The notes beneath the pieces are model-generated. The model had not been told where the DNA came from and made no database searches. It was given only the letters and a program-made list of their open reading frames with translations. This document shows positions 18,224 through 25,686 of a DNA stretch of 37,693 bases, in pieces; position 1 is the stretch's first letter; the number at the start of each line of letters is the position of its first letter. This stretch comes from a virus. The stretch lies in IMG/VR virus record IMGVR_UViG_3300031669_004012, positions 1 through 37,693 of that record, one strand, 5' to 3'. A program made the translations under genes and the position numbers.

Positions 18224-19459
18224 TTAACCCTTCGATATAATTCGATTCGTCCTAATTAATCTTAAATCGGCTGAAGATTCCCAATCTTTTGCTTTGGAAA
18301 AATTCAACTGTGTTGCTCGCATGATATATATTCCTGTGAGATCTTTATAATCATCAATTTTGGAAGTGAAAGATACTGCTTCTCCAACATTCATTAGATT
18401 TTGTAACTTTAAATTTCGCTCTAATTTTATTCTTATTTCAGATAAATCTCCTATTTCTTCTGCCATATTTGCATTTATAAATGACTGGCTAGATTCATAT
18501 CCTGTATGATCTTTATATATTCTTTGTCTGTTGGTTAGAGACATAGCTTGATTGTCAAAAAATATTTTATTTTTTTGTGATACTAAACCATATTGTTTAG
18601 CGAAAGTTTCTAATTCTAACTGAATAGTTTGACTTAATTTATCTTTGGGTTTTACAATATGCTTCATAGTTGGAGCAAAAACAGCAAATTTTGTATTGCC
18701 TGTATATGAGGTTTCAATATCATATGTTGTATAGTATACGGTATCATTTAATGTTTCTATAATTTTAGAATTATCAATATTACCTGCTAATTGATAAACA
18801 GAAAATAAATAAGATGATTTCATTTTATTTGTTAAATTTTTCAAATAGACTTTATTATCATATGTACACCATAATCCTAACCATCCATTAAATACTCCAA
18901 AAGTCCTATTTAGATGTTTTATAGCTTGATATAGTGTAGTAGGAGGAACAATTACTTGATCTAAGATATCTAGATTTCTTCCTGTGGAATCTTGTCTTAT
19001 TAGACCTTTAGCTTTTGATACTATATCTTCAATAACATATCCGACAGATGCTCTTTCATAAACTTCATTTACATACGTTGACATTGTAGTAAATGCTTTT
19101 CGAGAAACAGCTGATATTGATATTGGAGCTCTTTTAACGTCAGTATTGGTCTGTATTGTATTTTGCATAGTTAATGGGATTTCGCTTGACAAACTCATTA
19201 AACTTATCTCAATTATATCAGTTGGGATGTTTGGCGCCGTTCCGAATAATTTTATTGTCAACTTGATCTCTTCTTGCCCATATATTTTTTCTAATATCAA
19301 ATCATTTTGATTCATAAAAAATTCTAATAAAAATGTTTGATATGGCAAATCTATTGAAGTTAAAATAGTTAATTTGATAAGATCGGGAGTGAGGTCTCTA
19401 TCTGATACCTTCACTTCAAACTCATATGTTCTCGATGGTGACCAATAACTTGATGCCAT
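18224..19459 (-). CDS. baseplate hub protein (T4 gp27-like)
   Basis: 411 residues, beta-rich, with the segment VPPTTLYQAIKHLNRTFGVF (about 172-191), a hallmark of gp27-type hubs where the hub domain binds the tail tube base and adapts sixfold to threefold symmetry. The N-terminal strand pattern 'YEFEVKVSDRDLTPDLI' and a C-terminal 'LTGIYIMRATQLNF' also fit. GGGGAG precedes ATG 19459. The gene starts just after the terminator at 19515-19547 and therefore probably has its own promoter in the 19460-19514 stretch. I assign by pattern; a late-control D-like alternative is the same structural class. Confidence 0.7.
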   Translation of the reverse strand: MASSYWSPSRTYEFEVKVSDRDLTPDLIKLTILTSIDLPYQTFLLEFFMNQNDLILEKIYGQEEIKLTIKLFGTAPNIPTDIIEISLMSLSSEIPLTMQNTIQTNTDVKRAPISISAVSRKAFTTMSTYVNEVYERASVGYVIEDIVSKAKGLIRQDSTGRNLDILDQVIVPPTTLYQAIKHLNRTFGVFNGWLGLWCTYDNKVYLKNLTNKMKSSYLFSVYQLAGNIDNSKIIETLNDTVYYTTYDIETSYTGNTKFAVFAPTMKHIVKPKDKLSQTIQLELETFAKQYGLVSQKNKIFFDNQAMSLTNRQRIYKDHTGYESSQSFINANMAEEIGDLSEIRIKLERNLKLQNLMNVGEAVSFTSKIDDYKDLTGIYIMRATQLNFSKAKDWESSADLRLIRTNRIISKG

Positions 19460-19480
19460 AAACGAACTCCCCTTATTTTT

Positions 19481-19499
19481 TATTTACATTATTTTGTTC
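19481..19499 (-). promoter_or_regulatory. possible phage promoter upstream of the hub gene
   Basis: After the terminator, new transcription must begin here. On the minus strand GAACAA (19499-19494) is followed seven to eight bases on by GTAAATA (19487-19481). The arrangement recalls the motif in the 4537-4688 region, but no consensus for this phage is known to me. Confidence 0.3.
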
Positions 19500-19514
19500 C
19501 AAAAAAAATCGAAC

Positions 19515-19547
19515 GAAAAAAAATGAAGCAGATTTCTCTGCCCCATT
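19515..19547 (-). terminator. intrinsic terminator with GAAA tetraloop
   Basis: On the minus strand an 11-pair stem (arms 19537-19547 and 19522-19532, two G-U pairs) closes a GAAA tetraloop and is followed by a run of eight to nine U. It lies four bases after the stop of the 85-residue gene and separates the accessory operon (upstream) from the structural operon (hub, terminase, tape measure). Confidence 0.88.
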
Positions 19548-19550
19548 CTT

Positions 19551-19808
19551 TTATGGTAATACAGTTGTTATACGATCTTTAGAAAGTGAGAATACAACTT
19601 TAACAATCTTGTTTTTAATAGATATTGTATGAACTTCTTGTTCCCCATTATTATCAGTTTCGTAATCAAATCGGCTATTTGATATATACGGGGCAATATC
19701 TTTATTCATTCTATCATAAAAATCGCGATCAATGTCGAGATTATGTCTTTCCATTAATCGTTGTTTTACATGATTGAAGCTGTATTCCTCATCTTTTATA
19801 GTTTTCAT
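19551..19808 (-). CDS. hypothetical small protein, last gene of accessory operon
   Basis: 85 residues, with YSFNHVKQRLMERHNLDID near the start and VKVVFSLSKDRITTVLP at the end. The layout (a 'H...R..ER' helix followed by beta strands) recalls DUF4258-type or BrnT-like small folds, but this is a weak impression. No partner antitoxin is evident. Its start overlaps the stop of the preceding gene by four bases (ATGA), and a strong terminator follows. Confidence 0.65.
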   Translation of the reverse strand: MKTIKDEEYSFNHVKQRLMERHNLDIDRDFYDRMNKDIAPYISNSRFDYETDNNGEQEVHTISIKNKIVKVVFSLSKDRITTVLP

Positions 19809-20725
19809 AATTGCCCTAAGACCTCATACATTCGAGTCGGAACGACTAAAACGCTTTCAGCAATGTTCTCCAAAAGTCTTTTCATATTCAAATTTGGTTC
19901 AAGAGCGCAATACCTTGTAATAGATAAAAAGACTTGCCATGCACTTGGCAATGCTGGAGGTTGACCTTCTCTTGGAGGTGGTTGCATTGATGTTAATATA
20001 TCGGTTATTTGTTTTCTTCTCTTTTTGCCATATTTTTCAATAACATCAAGAGTTCCAAACATCTGATCTTGGGTTAATATTGTATTGAAGCTTCTATCAA
20101 TCATATCTAAAATATGATTATTGAAAACTTCAAGATATTGATTGATACCTGAAGATAATCTTGTATTATTGCTTGCAATATGAATCATCTTCATCTCACC
20201 AAGTGAGAAACCGAATATTGTTTGGCCAATAATCTCTCCACCATCAACAGCTATACCGAAAGCAACAGTTGCTGCTTTTGTTCCGTTATAACTATTTCCA
20301 ATAATCATTACAGGGTTAATATCACCTGCTTGTGGAGAACTGAGACTACTTCTTAATACAGTTTCTTCTCTGATTGCAGTTAGATCATAAAGAAGATGTG
20401 TTGCAATTTTAAGTATAGGGGTGCCGACTTCTTCTAAGGCATTACGAACTCGATCAATGATAAGTTCATTACCAACAAATTTATAGATGTTTGAAACGTA
20501 CCCGACATAACTATAATTATTAGTTTGTGGGGGTGCTGTCCAAACGCCAATCATTGGAACTTCAGCTCCATCGGTCGGATGATGTTGTGGATCCAGATGC
20601 GGTTGCGAGGCTCCTAATTCTCTATATACAACTTTTGAATAACGATCTTCATATGAATACAAACCTTTGTAGGATGATGAAACATCAAGTCCCATCTCCT
20701 GTGCTCTTTGTGCGAAAGGGATCAT
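19805..20725 (-). CDS. DUF932-like phage protein (tentative)
   Basis: 306 residues. YKFVGNELIIDRVRNAL, then NPVMIIGNSYNGTKAA (about 158-173) resemble the 'NSyDGs.A' core of DUF932 phage/plasmid proteins, and the C-terminal part with 'W..FLSITRY' fits loosely. The role of that family is poorly known. A Pro-rich linker (about 249-260) precedes the C-terminal helix. ATG 20725 is supported by AGGAG six bases upstream even though it lies 41 bases inside the preceding gene. Confidence 0.6.
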   Translation of the reverse strand: MIPFAQRAQEMGLDVSSSYKGLYSYEDRYSKVVYRELGASQPHLDPQHHPTDGAEVPMIGVWTAPPQTNNYSYVGYVSNIYKFVGNELIIDRVRNALEEVGTPILKIATHLLYDLTAIREETVLRSSLSSPQAGDINPVMIIGNSYNGTKAATVAFGIAVDGGEIIGQTIFGFSLGEMKMIHIASNNTRLSSGINQYLEVFNNHILDMIDRSFNTILTQDQMFGTLDVIEKYGKKRRKQITDILTSMQPPPREGQPPALPSAWQVFLSITRYCALEPNLNMKRLLENIAESVLVVPTRMYEVLGQL

Positions 20726-21032
20726 GTGAGTCTCCTATTTTTTTCATTATGGTTTCTTTTATTGCTTCTTCTAATTCAATTCGAAATAATTTTAACGTCT
20801 CTCCGAAAACAGACATAGCAATCATACGAGCACAAAGTTCAATAGTTAACTTTGGATCTGCTCTACCAGTTTCACCAGTATATCTGTTTTTTAATATTTT
20901 TACAAATCTTTCTTTCGGATTATTCCTATCTCTTGTTAATGCTATCATAAAATCTGCCATAAAAAGACTGTCGCGATATGAGTTTTGTCGGTTAATAAGA
21001 GGTCGTCTAAGGGATGGTACTGCGAGCGGCAT
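20685..21032 (-). CDS. hypothetical protein
   Basis: 115 residues, basic N-terminus (MPLAVPSLRRP) and a helical remainder with no recognised motif. Its start overlaps the methyltransferase stop by one base (TAATG), and its last 13 codons overlap the next gene, which has its own Shine-Dalgarno site within it. This packing is the main evidence that it is expressed. Confidence 0.65.
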   Translation of the reverse strand: MPLAVPSLRRPLINRQNSYRDSLFMADFMIALTRDRNNPKERFVKILKNRYTGETGRADPKLTIELCARMIAMSVFGETLKLFRIELEEAIKETIMKKIGDSHDPFRTKSTGDGT

Positions 21033-21637
21033 TATGACACTCTCTTTGCTTGGAATCTTAGATATATATTACGACCATCATAGACAAAATGAGGATCTAT
21101 TGTCTTTTCATCAACTGTAAATCGACCTTCAAATTCCCAAAAATAAGATGCTCGTTGTGGAGTCCATATAGAAGCGTGGGGGTTTGATGGTTCATTTAAT
21201 AGTTCTGTTGTCAATAAAATATTTCGTTCCTCAAACTCCGGACTATCAGTAGTATCATCTAATAACATTTCTGCTAACGAGTGATAATTAGGAACAATTA
21301 CATCAACGATTCCATCAATACGAACAGCAGTCGATACTAAATATATGAAATATAATATTTGAGTAAAAGAAACGTGCTCAAGAAATCTGTAAATTGCAAT
21401 TACATCAAAATTCATTACAGTTCGTTCTAGAAATTTAAATACATCTTCGTTGCAGTAATATACCATATCACTTTGTAGGTTGTGAGAACGATGTTGATAA
21501 TTCCATTCAACTTGTGATATTTCAGTTTTGTTATAATAATTTAGATCTAAATTGACTTGAAATTTTCCCTGTTTGAACCTGGTTGCCATATCTGCAAGGA
21601 CTGGCATTTTTCCTGCTGCGATATTCAATATATCCAT
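21032..21637 (-). CDS. class I SAM-dependent methyltransferase (probable)
   Basis: 201 residues with a recognisable Rossmann methyltransferase order: MDILNIAAGK (motif I, SAM glycine loop, in reduced form), VNLDLNYY (the acidic motif II residue), VYYCNEDVFKFLE (motif III region) and FDVIAIYRFLEHV (motif IV), then IVDVIVPNYHSLAEML. The 'LEHV' and 'VPNY' segments are shared with small-molecule and glycan-associated methyltransferases. No DNA-methylase catalytic motif such as DPPY is present, so the substrate is unclear. AGGAGG precedes ATG 21637; the gene is eight bases from its upstream neighbour. Confidence 0.68.
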   Translation of the reverse strand: MDILNIAAGKMPVLADMATRFKQGKFQVNLDLNYYNKTEISQVEWNYQHRSHNLQSDMVYYCNEDVFKFLERTVMNFDVIAIYRFLEHVSFTQILYFIYLVSTAVRIDGIVDVIVPNYHSLAEMLLDDTTDSPEFEERNILLTTELLNEPSNPHASIWTPQRASYFWEFEGRFTVDEKTIDPHFVYDGRNIYLRFQAKRVS

Positions 21638-21645
21638 ATAACCTC

Positions 21646-22374
21646 CTACGCATATTGAGCAACAATACTTTTTGTGAATGGTGAAATGTAAATATCAAAA
21701 TATCTTCTCTTGTCGATTTCATCCGTATCGACTAACTTAACTGTTCCAGGTGATACTTCCATTTCTCCATATCCTCTTAAGAAAATGCTCAATTTGTCAT
21801 TTTTTGTTGGGATTGCAAACAAATTTACATCATTTGAATCCAGAATGAATCTCTTTATATTTTCTAACCCTCTAAACAATCCGGGTTTATTGGCAAAATT
21901 TAATTGACATATTTTTTTGTATACTTTATCCATATGTGGATATCTGAAAGGAATTCCTTTAATAGAAATTTGTTGTATTGTATCAATAGCTATATACATA
22001 TCTCTATCTATCGACGTAATGAGCACATCAAATGTTTTTCTGAGGTTTAAAGGAATTTCTTGTATATTATTTTTATGTAGAAGTTTGGTGAGTAGCAAAC
22101 CATCGTATTGTCTAATAACAATATCAGAGTCATCAATTTCATTAGCTGTTATATATTCATCTATCAATGATATTGTTGTACTCCTGAGAAACTCTGTGAG
22201 TCTTGGATTCTTTTGCATCATTTTACCGATTGCAATATTTCTAGCTTCCTTATCATTTGGGTCTATACCTCCCAAATCATATCCATTCATTTTCATTAGA
22301 GTATAGTGACAGGATTCAATATCATAAACATAGATTTCTTTTAGAACAAGGTTTAAATCTGGATTGATTTTCAT
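21646..22374 (-). CDS. hypothetical protein with DIESCHY motif
   Basis: 242 residues that I cannot place. Notable are YDIESCHYTLMKMNGYDL (about 17-34) and IVIRQYDGLLLTKLL (about 85-99), separated by a helix. The two acidic strands resemble motifs A and C of polymerase palm domains in order, but the protein is far too short for a complete polymerase and the likeness may be accidental. AAGGAGA precedes the start. It is next to a putative methyltransferase gene and preceded by a GC-rich hairpin. Confidence 0.7.
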   Translation of the reverse strand: MKINPDLNLVLKEIYVYDIESCHYTLMKMNGYDLGGIDPNDKEARNIAIGKMMQKNPRLTEFLRSTTISLIDEYITANEIDDSDIVIRQYDGLLLTKLLHKNNIQEIPLNLRKTFDVLITSIDRDMYIAIDTIQQISIKGIPFRYPHMDKVYKKICQLNFANKPGLFRGLENIKRFILDSNDVNLFAIPTKNDKLSIFLRGYGEMEVSPGTVKLVDTDEIDKRRYFDIYISPFTKSIVAQYA

Positions 22375-22389
22375 ATAATCTCCTTATAA

Positions 22390-22431
22390 CTCGGGTGAGG
22401 AGTGGACGGGGGAGGCAAAACCCCACCCGAG
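22390..22431 (-). other. GC-rich intergenic hairpin after the 248-residue gene
   Basis: On the minus strand CTCGGGTGGGG (22431-22421) pairs with CCTCACCCGAG (22400-22390), eleven pairs with one G-U, loop of about 20 bases. It begins nine bases past the preceding stop and ends 15 bases before the next start. No U-run follows, so it is not a standard intrinsic terminator; mRNA 3'-end protection, processing or attenuation are possible. A second hairpin with the same GGGTGGGG arm follows the Ubl gene. Confidence 0.6.
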
Positions 22432-22439
22432 CTAAGAAG

Positions 22440-23186
22440 TTAGTTCAACAGGGTCATAATCACTTTATCAATCTCAAGGTGATGATTGATGTCTGTAATC
22501 CCATCCTGTCGATCTAACAACCAATTGATTGCGGCGCCTTTTGTTGCAAAGGCATCGGATTTAACACTCTGTCTATATAACAGATGCATAGTTTCTAAAT
22601 CAATAGGTTGTGTCCATTGTTGCCGGTAACTTTCAATATCGCCTGTTTGAATTTCAATGGTTTCTACTCTCTTTTTTGCAACAAATTTTGCATATGGTAG
22701 AAGTCCATTGCCGATGGCATAACAAAACATTGCAATAAGACCGGTCTTTACTCCATACATTTTGATAAATATATCATCGTTGATTGGATAAATAACTCTG
22801 AAACCATTATTATAAATTTGCATACTCGATGGTTCCAGATCAAGGACAGGTTGGATTAAAGCGTCATCAAATAATTTTAATGATCTTTTTCTTTGTCCAT
22901 CTGCTAATTCAGCTCCCTCTGGGTCATCAATTGAAATTAATAGATTTTCGAGTGGGTCAACGCCACGAATGGCGACTCGAACCTGATGTAGATTCGTAAA
23001 CCCTGCTCCATATTTTTCAAACCATCCACCCAAAGTTACGATTGCAATCTCATTAATGGTAGCTTCTGGTTCGATTGGAGCGACTTCATCCGATGGATCT
23101 TCTGCTAGTTCCAGATTCTCAGGAACGAATTGTGCCCCTTCATCTGCTGGTGTTTCTTGGATCATTTCATTCAAATTGTCAGTCAT
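22440..23186 (-). CDS. hypothetical protein with acidic N-terminus
   Basis: 248 residues: an acidic, Pro-rich, probably disordered N-terminus (about 1-45) and then a folded domain. Cys is nearly absent and no catalytic motif is visible. The start has AAGGAG. It sits between a small helical protein and a GC-rich hairpin. An abundant structural or nucleoid-type role would fit the acidic tail and the hairpin, but this is conjecture. Confidence 0.7.
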   Translation of the reverse strand: MTDNLNEMIQETPADEGAQFVPENLELAEDPSDEVAPIEPEATINEIAIVTLGGWFEKYGAGFTNLHQVRVAIRGVDPLENLLISIDDPEGAELADGQRKRSLKLFDDALIQPVLDLEPSSMQIYNNGFRVIYPINDDIFIKMYGVKTGLIAMFCYAIGNGLLPYAKFVAKKRVETIEIQTGDIESYRQQWTQPIDLETMHLLYRQSVKSDAFATKGAAINWLLDRQDGITDINHHLEIDKVIMTLLN

Positions 23187-23193
23187 TGGACTA

Positions 23194-23553
23194 TTACTCC
23201 TTTTCCCATTTTTTCAAATCTTCTTCTATATTGTTGCGCCATTCTGATAGATTAATGACAGCGTAAGTTTCAAGTGCTGCCCCTGCAAGGGTGAACACTT
23301 TAATCAATTCCTCATATGCTTCAACTGGAGCGGAACCTTCTAAAACATTTTCTCTACAATTGGTTAACCATTCAGGAAGGTTTTGTTTCCACGGTCCGGA
23401 GTAACTTTTTTTAGCTTTTTCTAAATAATTATCAATTAATATAAGAAAGCTTCCTAAGTTTAAACTCTCAACATTGTTATAATCTCCATGAGCACGCTTT
23501 TGATATTCTCGTTCTTTTTGGTACAAGTTACAAACATCTTCAGTTCTATCCAT
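23194..23553 (-). CDS. small helical protein, nucleotide pyrophosphohydrolase-like (weak)
   Basis: 119 residues. The beginning, EREYQKRAHGDYNNVESLNLGSFL with a later YLEKAKKSYSG and TLAGAALETYAVI, resembles the all-alpha MazG-like or phage dNTP-pyrophosphohydrolase-like families that have 'E.......GD' helices. The EExxD metal-binding set typical of MazG is not clear, so function is uncertain. AAAGGAG precedes ATG 23553, which lies inside the end of the TIM-barrel gene (eight-base overlap). Confidence 0.6.
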   Translation of the reverse strand: MDRTEDVCNLYQKEREYQKRAHGDYNNVESLNLGSFLILIDNYLEKAKKSYSGPWKQNLPEWLTNCRENVLEGSAPVEAYEELIKVFTLAGAALETYAVINLSEWRNNIEEDLKKWEKE

Positions 23554-24262
23554 TCAAATGCTCCTTTAAAAAGTGATAATTTTTAATTTTCTTGTCCGTG
23601 TATTCAGGCATATATTCAAGGACAAGATCACCATTCCATTTAATAAATTTCAAATGGTTGACAAATGCCATTAGATTCAAATCACCCTTCCCTGTATTGA
23701 ATGGCATATGTTGTTTTCTTTCAGAATAGATTCTGTTTGATAAATGAATTACTTCGGTGTATGGAAGTAATGTATATAATATTTTGTGATCTAACCAAAT
23801 CTCTTCCGTGTGTGATGTATCAAGACAAAGTCCAAAATATTGTGGATACTCAATACAATATTTTAATATTTCAAGAGGCGATCTTAGTTCTTTCTTTTTT
23901 CTCCACTGAAAATTCTCAATACATAATTTATATTTTGGAAGAGTTTGACTTCCAACATGATCATTGATATAATAATGAATAAAACTGGTGATTAATTTAT
24001 TAGGATGGATTACAAACTTTTCTGTTCCTACTGTTTCATGTATTTTATTCATTAATTTTATTATTTCATATTGTGGTCTTTTTAGAGTATCTAGGGGAAG
24101 GTGAACTACATTTACGTTCACATTGTTTCGTTCTAAGAAGTTCAAGTTACCTTCTGAGTATCTTTCGTATTTGTATAATGCCCATTGTATATTTTCCGGA
24201 ATATAATTAAGATTATATCGGTTATCTTCCCCAAATCCGTATGAGATTGAAACTCGAATCAT
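23546..24262 (-). CDS. AP endonuclease family 2 / sugar isomerase-like TIM barrel protein
   Basis: 238 residues with the strand-end pattern of the EndoIV/xylose-isomerase-like barrel: NVVHLP (about 52-57), FVIHPN, CIENF, GLCLDTSHTEEI, VIHLSNR and MPFNTGKGDLNL, ending in DLVLEYMPE. Those His, Glu and Asp residues are at the sites that bind zinc in the family. It may repair abasic DNA or act on a sugar phosphate; the sequence does not decide, and it is shorter than typical endonuclease IV (about 280 residues). It starts on the FolE2 stop (ATGA overlap), so the two are made together. Confidence 0.72.
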   Translation of the reverse strand: MIRVSISYGFGEDNRYNLNYIPENIQWALYKYERYSEGNLNFLERNNVNVNVVHLPLDTLKRPQYEIIKLMNKIHETVGTEKFVIHPNKLITSFIHYYINDHVGSQTLPKYKLCIENFQWRKKKELRSPLEILKYCIEYPQYFGLCLDTSHTEEIWLDHKILYTLLPYTEVIHLSNRIYSERKQHMPFNTGKGDLNLMAFVNHLKFIKWNGDLVLEYMPEYTDKKIKNYHFLKEHLNG

Positions 24263-25149
24263 ATGTACCGCCTTCCATCAAATCCTCCAGCAATACCTTT
24301 CCAGTTTACAGCTACAGCTTCCGAAGTATGGATGGACTCCTCATGAATACATTTCACAATCCAATCCATAATACCGGGTATGCTATCGACGGCACTTGAT
24401 ATAATTCTTATTGCATCTTCAACAAACATCGGATTTTCTGCTGCAACTCGAGCTATTTCTTGTTCGTCGATTCTTTTGATAATTGGATAAGGTAATGTTG
24501 GTATACTACTTTCAACTGCATCAATTATATCCTCTAACCAAATGTAATGCTTGTCTGTATCTACCTCGGTTAAAATGTGAGCAAACGATCTCTGATTATG
24601 TGGAAATCCAGCTCCATCTAATGCATTACATAATTCAGCAGAGCATGGACAATATGATGAGTATTGAACTGTTACTCCTTGAAAGAATCTAAATCTGTCA
24701 ATTGACGGATGATTTATGTCTCCGCTTTCTTGCACATCTTTGATTTTATAAATCTGTCCCTCGAACTTACACTTGTAGTATATTGGAAATGAATTATCTG
24801 TTTTAATTGATTTTCGATTAATTGGCATTCTGAATTGAAACCTCATAAATGCCGATGACCCTCCAACATTTTTTAACATCATAAAGATGATTTCTTTTAT
24901 TAATTTGCTTTTTAAAGGTAAGTCTAAATAAGGTTTTAATGTTAATAATAATCTTGACATTGAGATCCCTTTTGTGCCTTCGTCTAAATCAGTCATCATT
25001 GTGACATTTGCAGTCAGCTGATGAAAACCTCCATATTTAGATTCTAACTTAAAAGGTACCTCAACATTTTCCACCCCCACCTGTTTAATAGGAATTGTTA
25101 TGTCGGGTAAATCGCATTGAATGTCGGGTAAGCATTCTTTATCTGTCAT
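24259..25149 (-). CDS. folE2: GTP cyclohydrolase IB (FolE2-type)
   Basis: 296 residues. FolE2 converts GTP into dihydroneopterin triphosphate, the first step of folate and of queuosine/7-deazaguanine synthesis. Family marks: GISMSRLLL (61-69), YSSYCPCSAEL (163-173) with the active-site CPCS, GFPHNQRSFA (181-190) and NPMFVEDAIRII in the C-terminal half. I chose ATG 25149 (MTDKECLPDI) with AAGGAG six bases upstream; a longer frame up to 25284 lies within the neighbouring gene and is unlikely. No queC, queD or queE is in this window, so whether it feeds DNA base modification or folate cannot be seen here. Confidence 0.9.
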   Translation of the reverse strand: MTDKECLPDIQCDLPDITIPIKQVGVENVEVPFKLESKYGGFHQLTANVTMMTDLDEGTKGISMSRLLLTLKPYLDLPLKSKLIKEIIFMMLKNVGGSSAFMRFQFRMPINRKSIKTDNSFPIYYKCKFEGQIYKIKDVQESGDINHPSIDRFRFFQGVTVQYSSYCPCSAELCNALDGAGFPHNQRSFAHILTEVDTDKHYIWLEDIIDAVESSIPTLPYPIIKRIDEQEIARVAAENPMFVEDAIRIISSAVDSIPGIMDWIVKCIHEESIHTSEAVAVNWKGIAGGFDGRRYI

Positions 25150-25387
25150 AATATGCTCCTTTATAAAATCCTTCTCTAACAGGATCTTCCCATTTGGGAT
25201 AGTTTGGTATTTCGTGTTCTCTATCATTTGAACACTCAAATAATAATTCGGGGGTATCCCAAAAACCCCTTTGGTGGGCATCATCCCTGACTATCTTTCC
25301 TTTTTCAAGACGGAAATATTTGTCTTCGACGTGATACCTGAGTGTGACTTCTGCTTTGCAGATTGGACAATATCTGTTTTCAAACAT
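25139..25387 (-). CDS. small zinc-binding protein
   Basis: 82 residues starting MFENRYCPICKAEVTLRY. CPIC (7-10) and a later FECSNDREHE provide three Cys and a His for a small zinc site; the rest is polar. GGAG lies about nine bases before ATG 25387. Its end overlaps the FolE2 start by 11 bases, and its beginning overlaps the end of the 131-residue gene. No specific function recognised. Confidence 0.7.
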   Translation of the reverse strand: MFENRYCPICKAEVTLRYHVEDKYFRLEKGKIVRDDAHQRGFWDTPELLFECSNDREHEIPNYPKWEDPVREGFYKGAYYDR

Positions 25388-25686
25388 TTTGGTTCACTCC
25401 ATAAATTTTCTGGGTCGAATTTAACAGCTTGAATGGGGTCGATTTTTTCTTCTATATTGGTATATTTGATTGGCCGGTTAGCTATTTCCTCTTTAAAGAA
25501 ATCGTTAATAGGAGGTTTTTTCATTCCGAAATTATAACGAAAGTCGGAATAGTATTGTTTATACCAAAGTTCTCTATCTCTACGAAAATAGTCCTCCTCG
25601 GTTACAACTTTATAATCGGTTGAGAGGTTGGTACAAGATGATGTTGCCTCGTACCAACCCCACCTCTTCTCATTAGGAACTCCCAC
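25291..25686 (-). CDS. hypothetical protein overlapping the rpoB end
   Basis: 131 residues, no recognised domain; the N-terminal part (PNEKRWGWYEATS, then YFRRDRELWYKQYYSDFRY) is rich in aromatic and charged residues. I chose GTG 25686, nine bases after AGGAG, inside the last codons of the beta-subunit gene; TTG 25695 touches the site. Its 3' end overlaps the small zinc protein by 97 bases, so the last third could be less constrained. Direct coupling to the polymerase gene makes a polymerase-associated role possible, without sequence evidence. Confidence 0.6.
   Translation of the reverse strand: MGVPNEKRWGWYEATSSCTNLSTDYKVVTEEDYFRRDRELWYKQYYSDFRYNFGMKKPPINDFFKEEIANRPIKYTNIEEKIDPIQAVKFDPENLWSEPKCLKTDIVQSAKQKSHSGITSKTNISVLKKER

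Noticed and set aside
20527-21120. Long plus-strand open frame of 197 codons.
   Set aside because: It is antisense to three tightly packed minus-strand genes with ribosome binding sites and its translation has no protein-like pattern.
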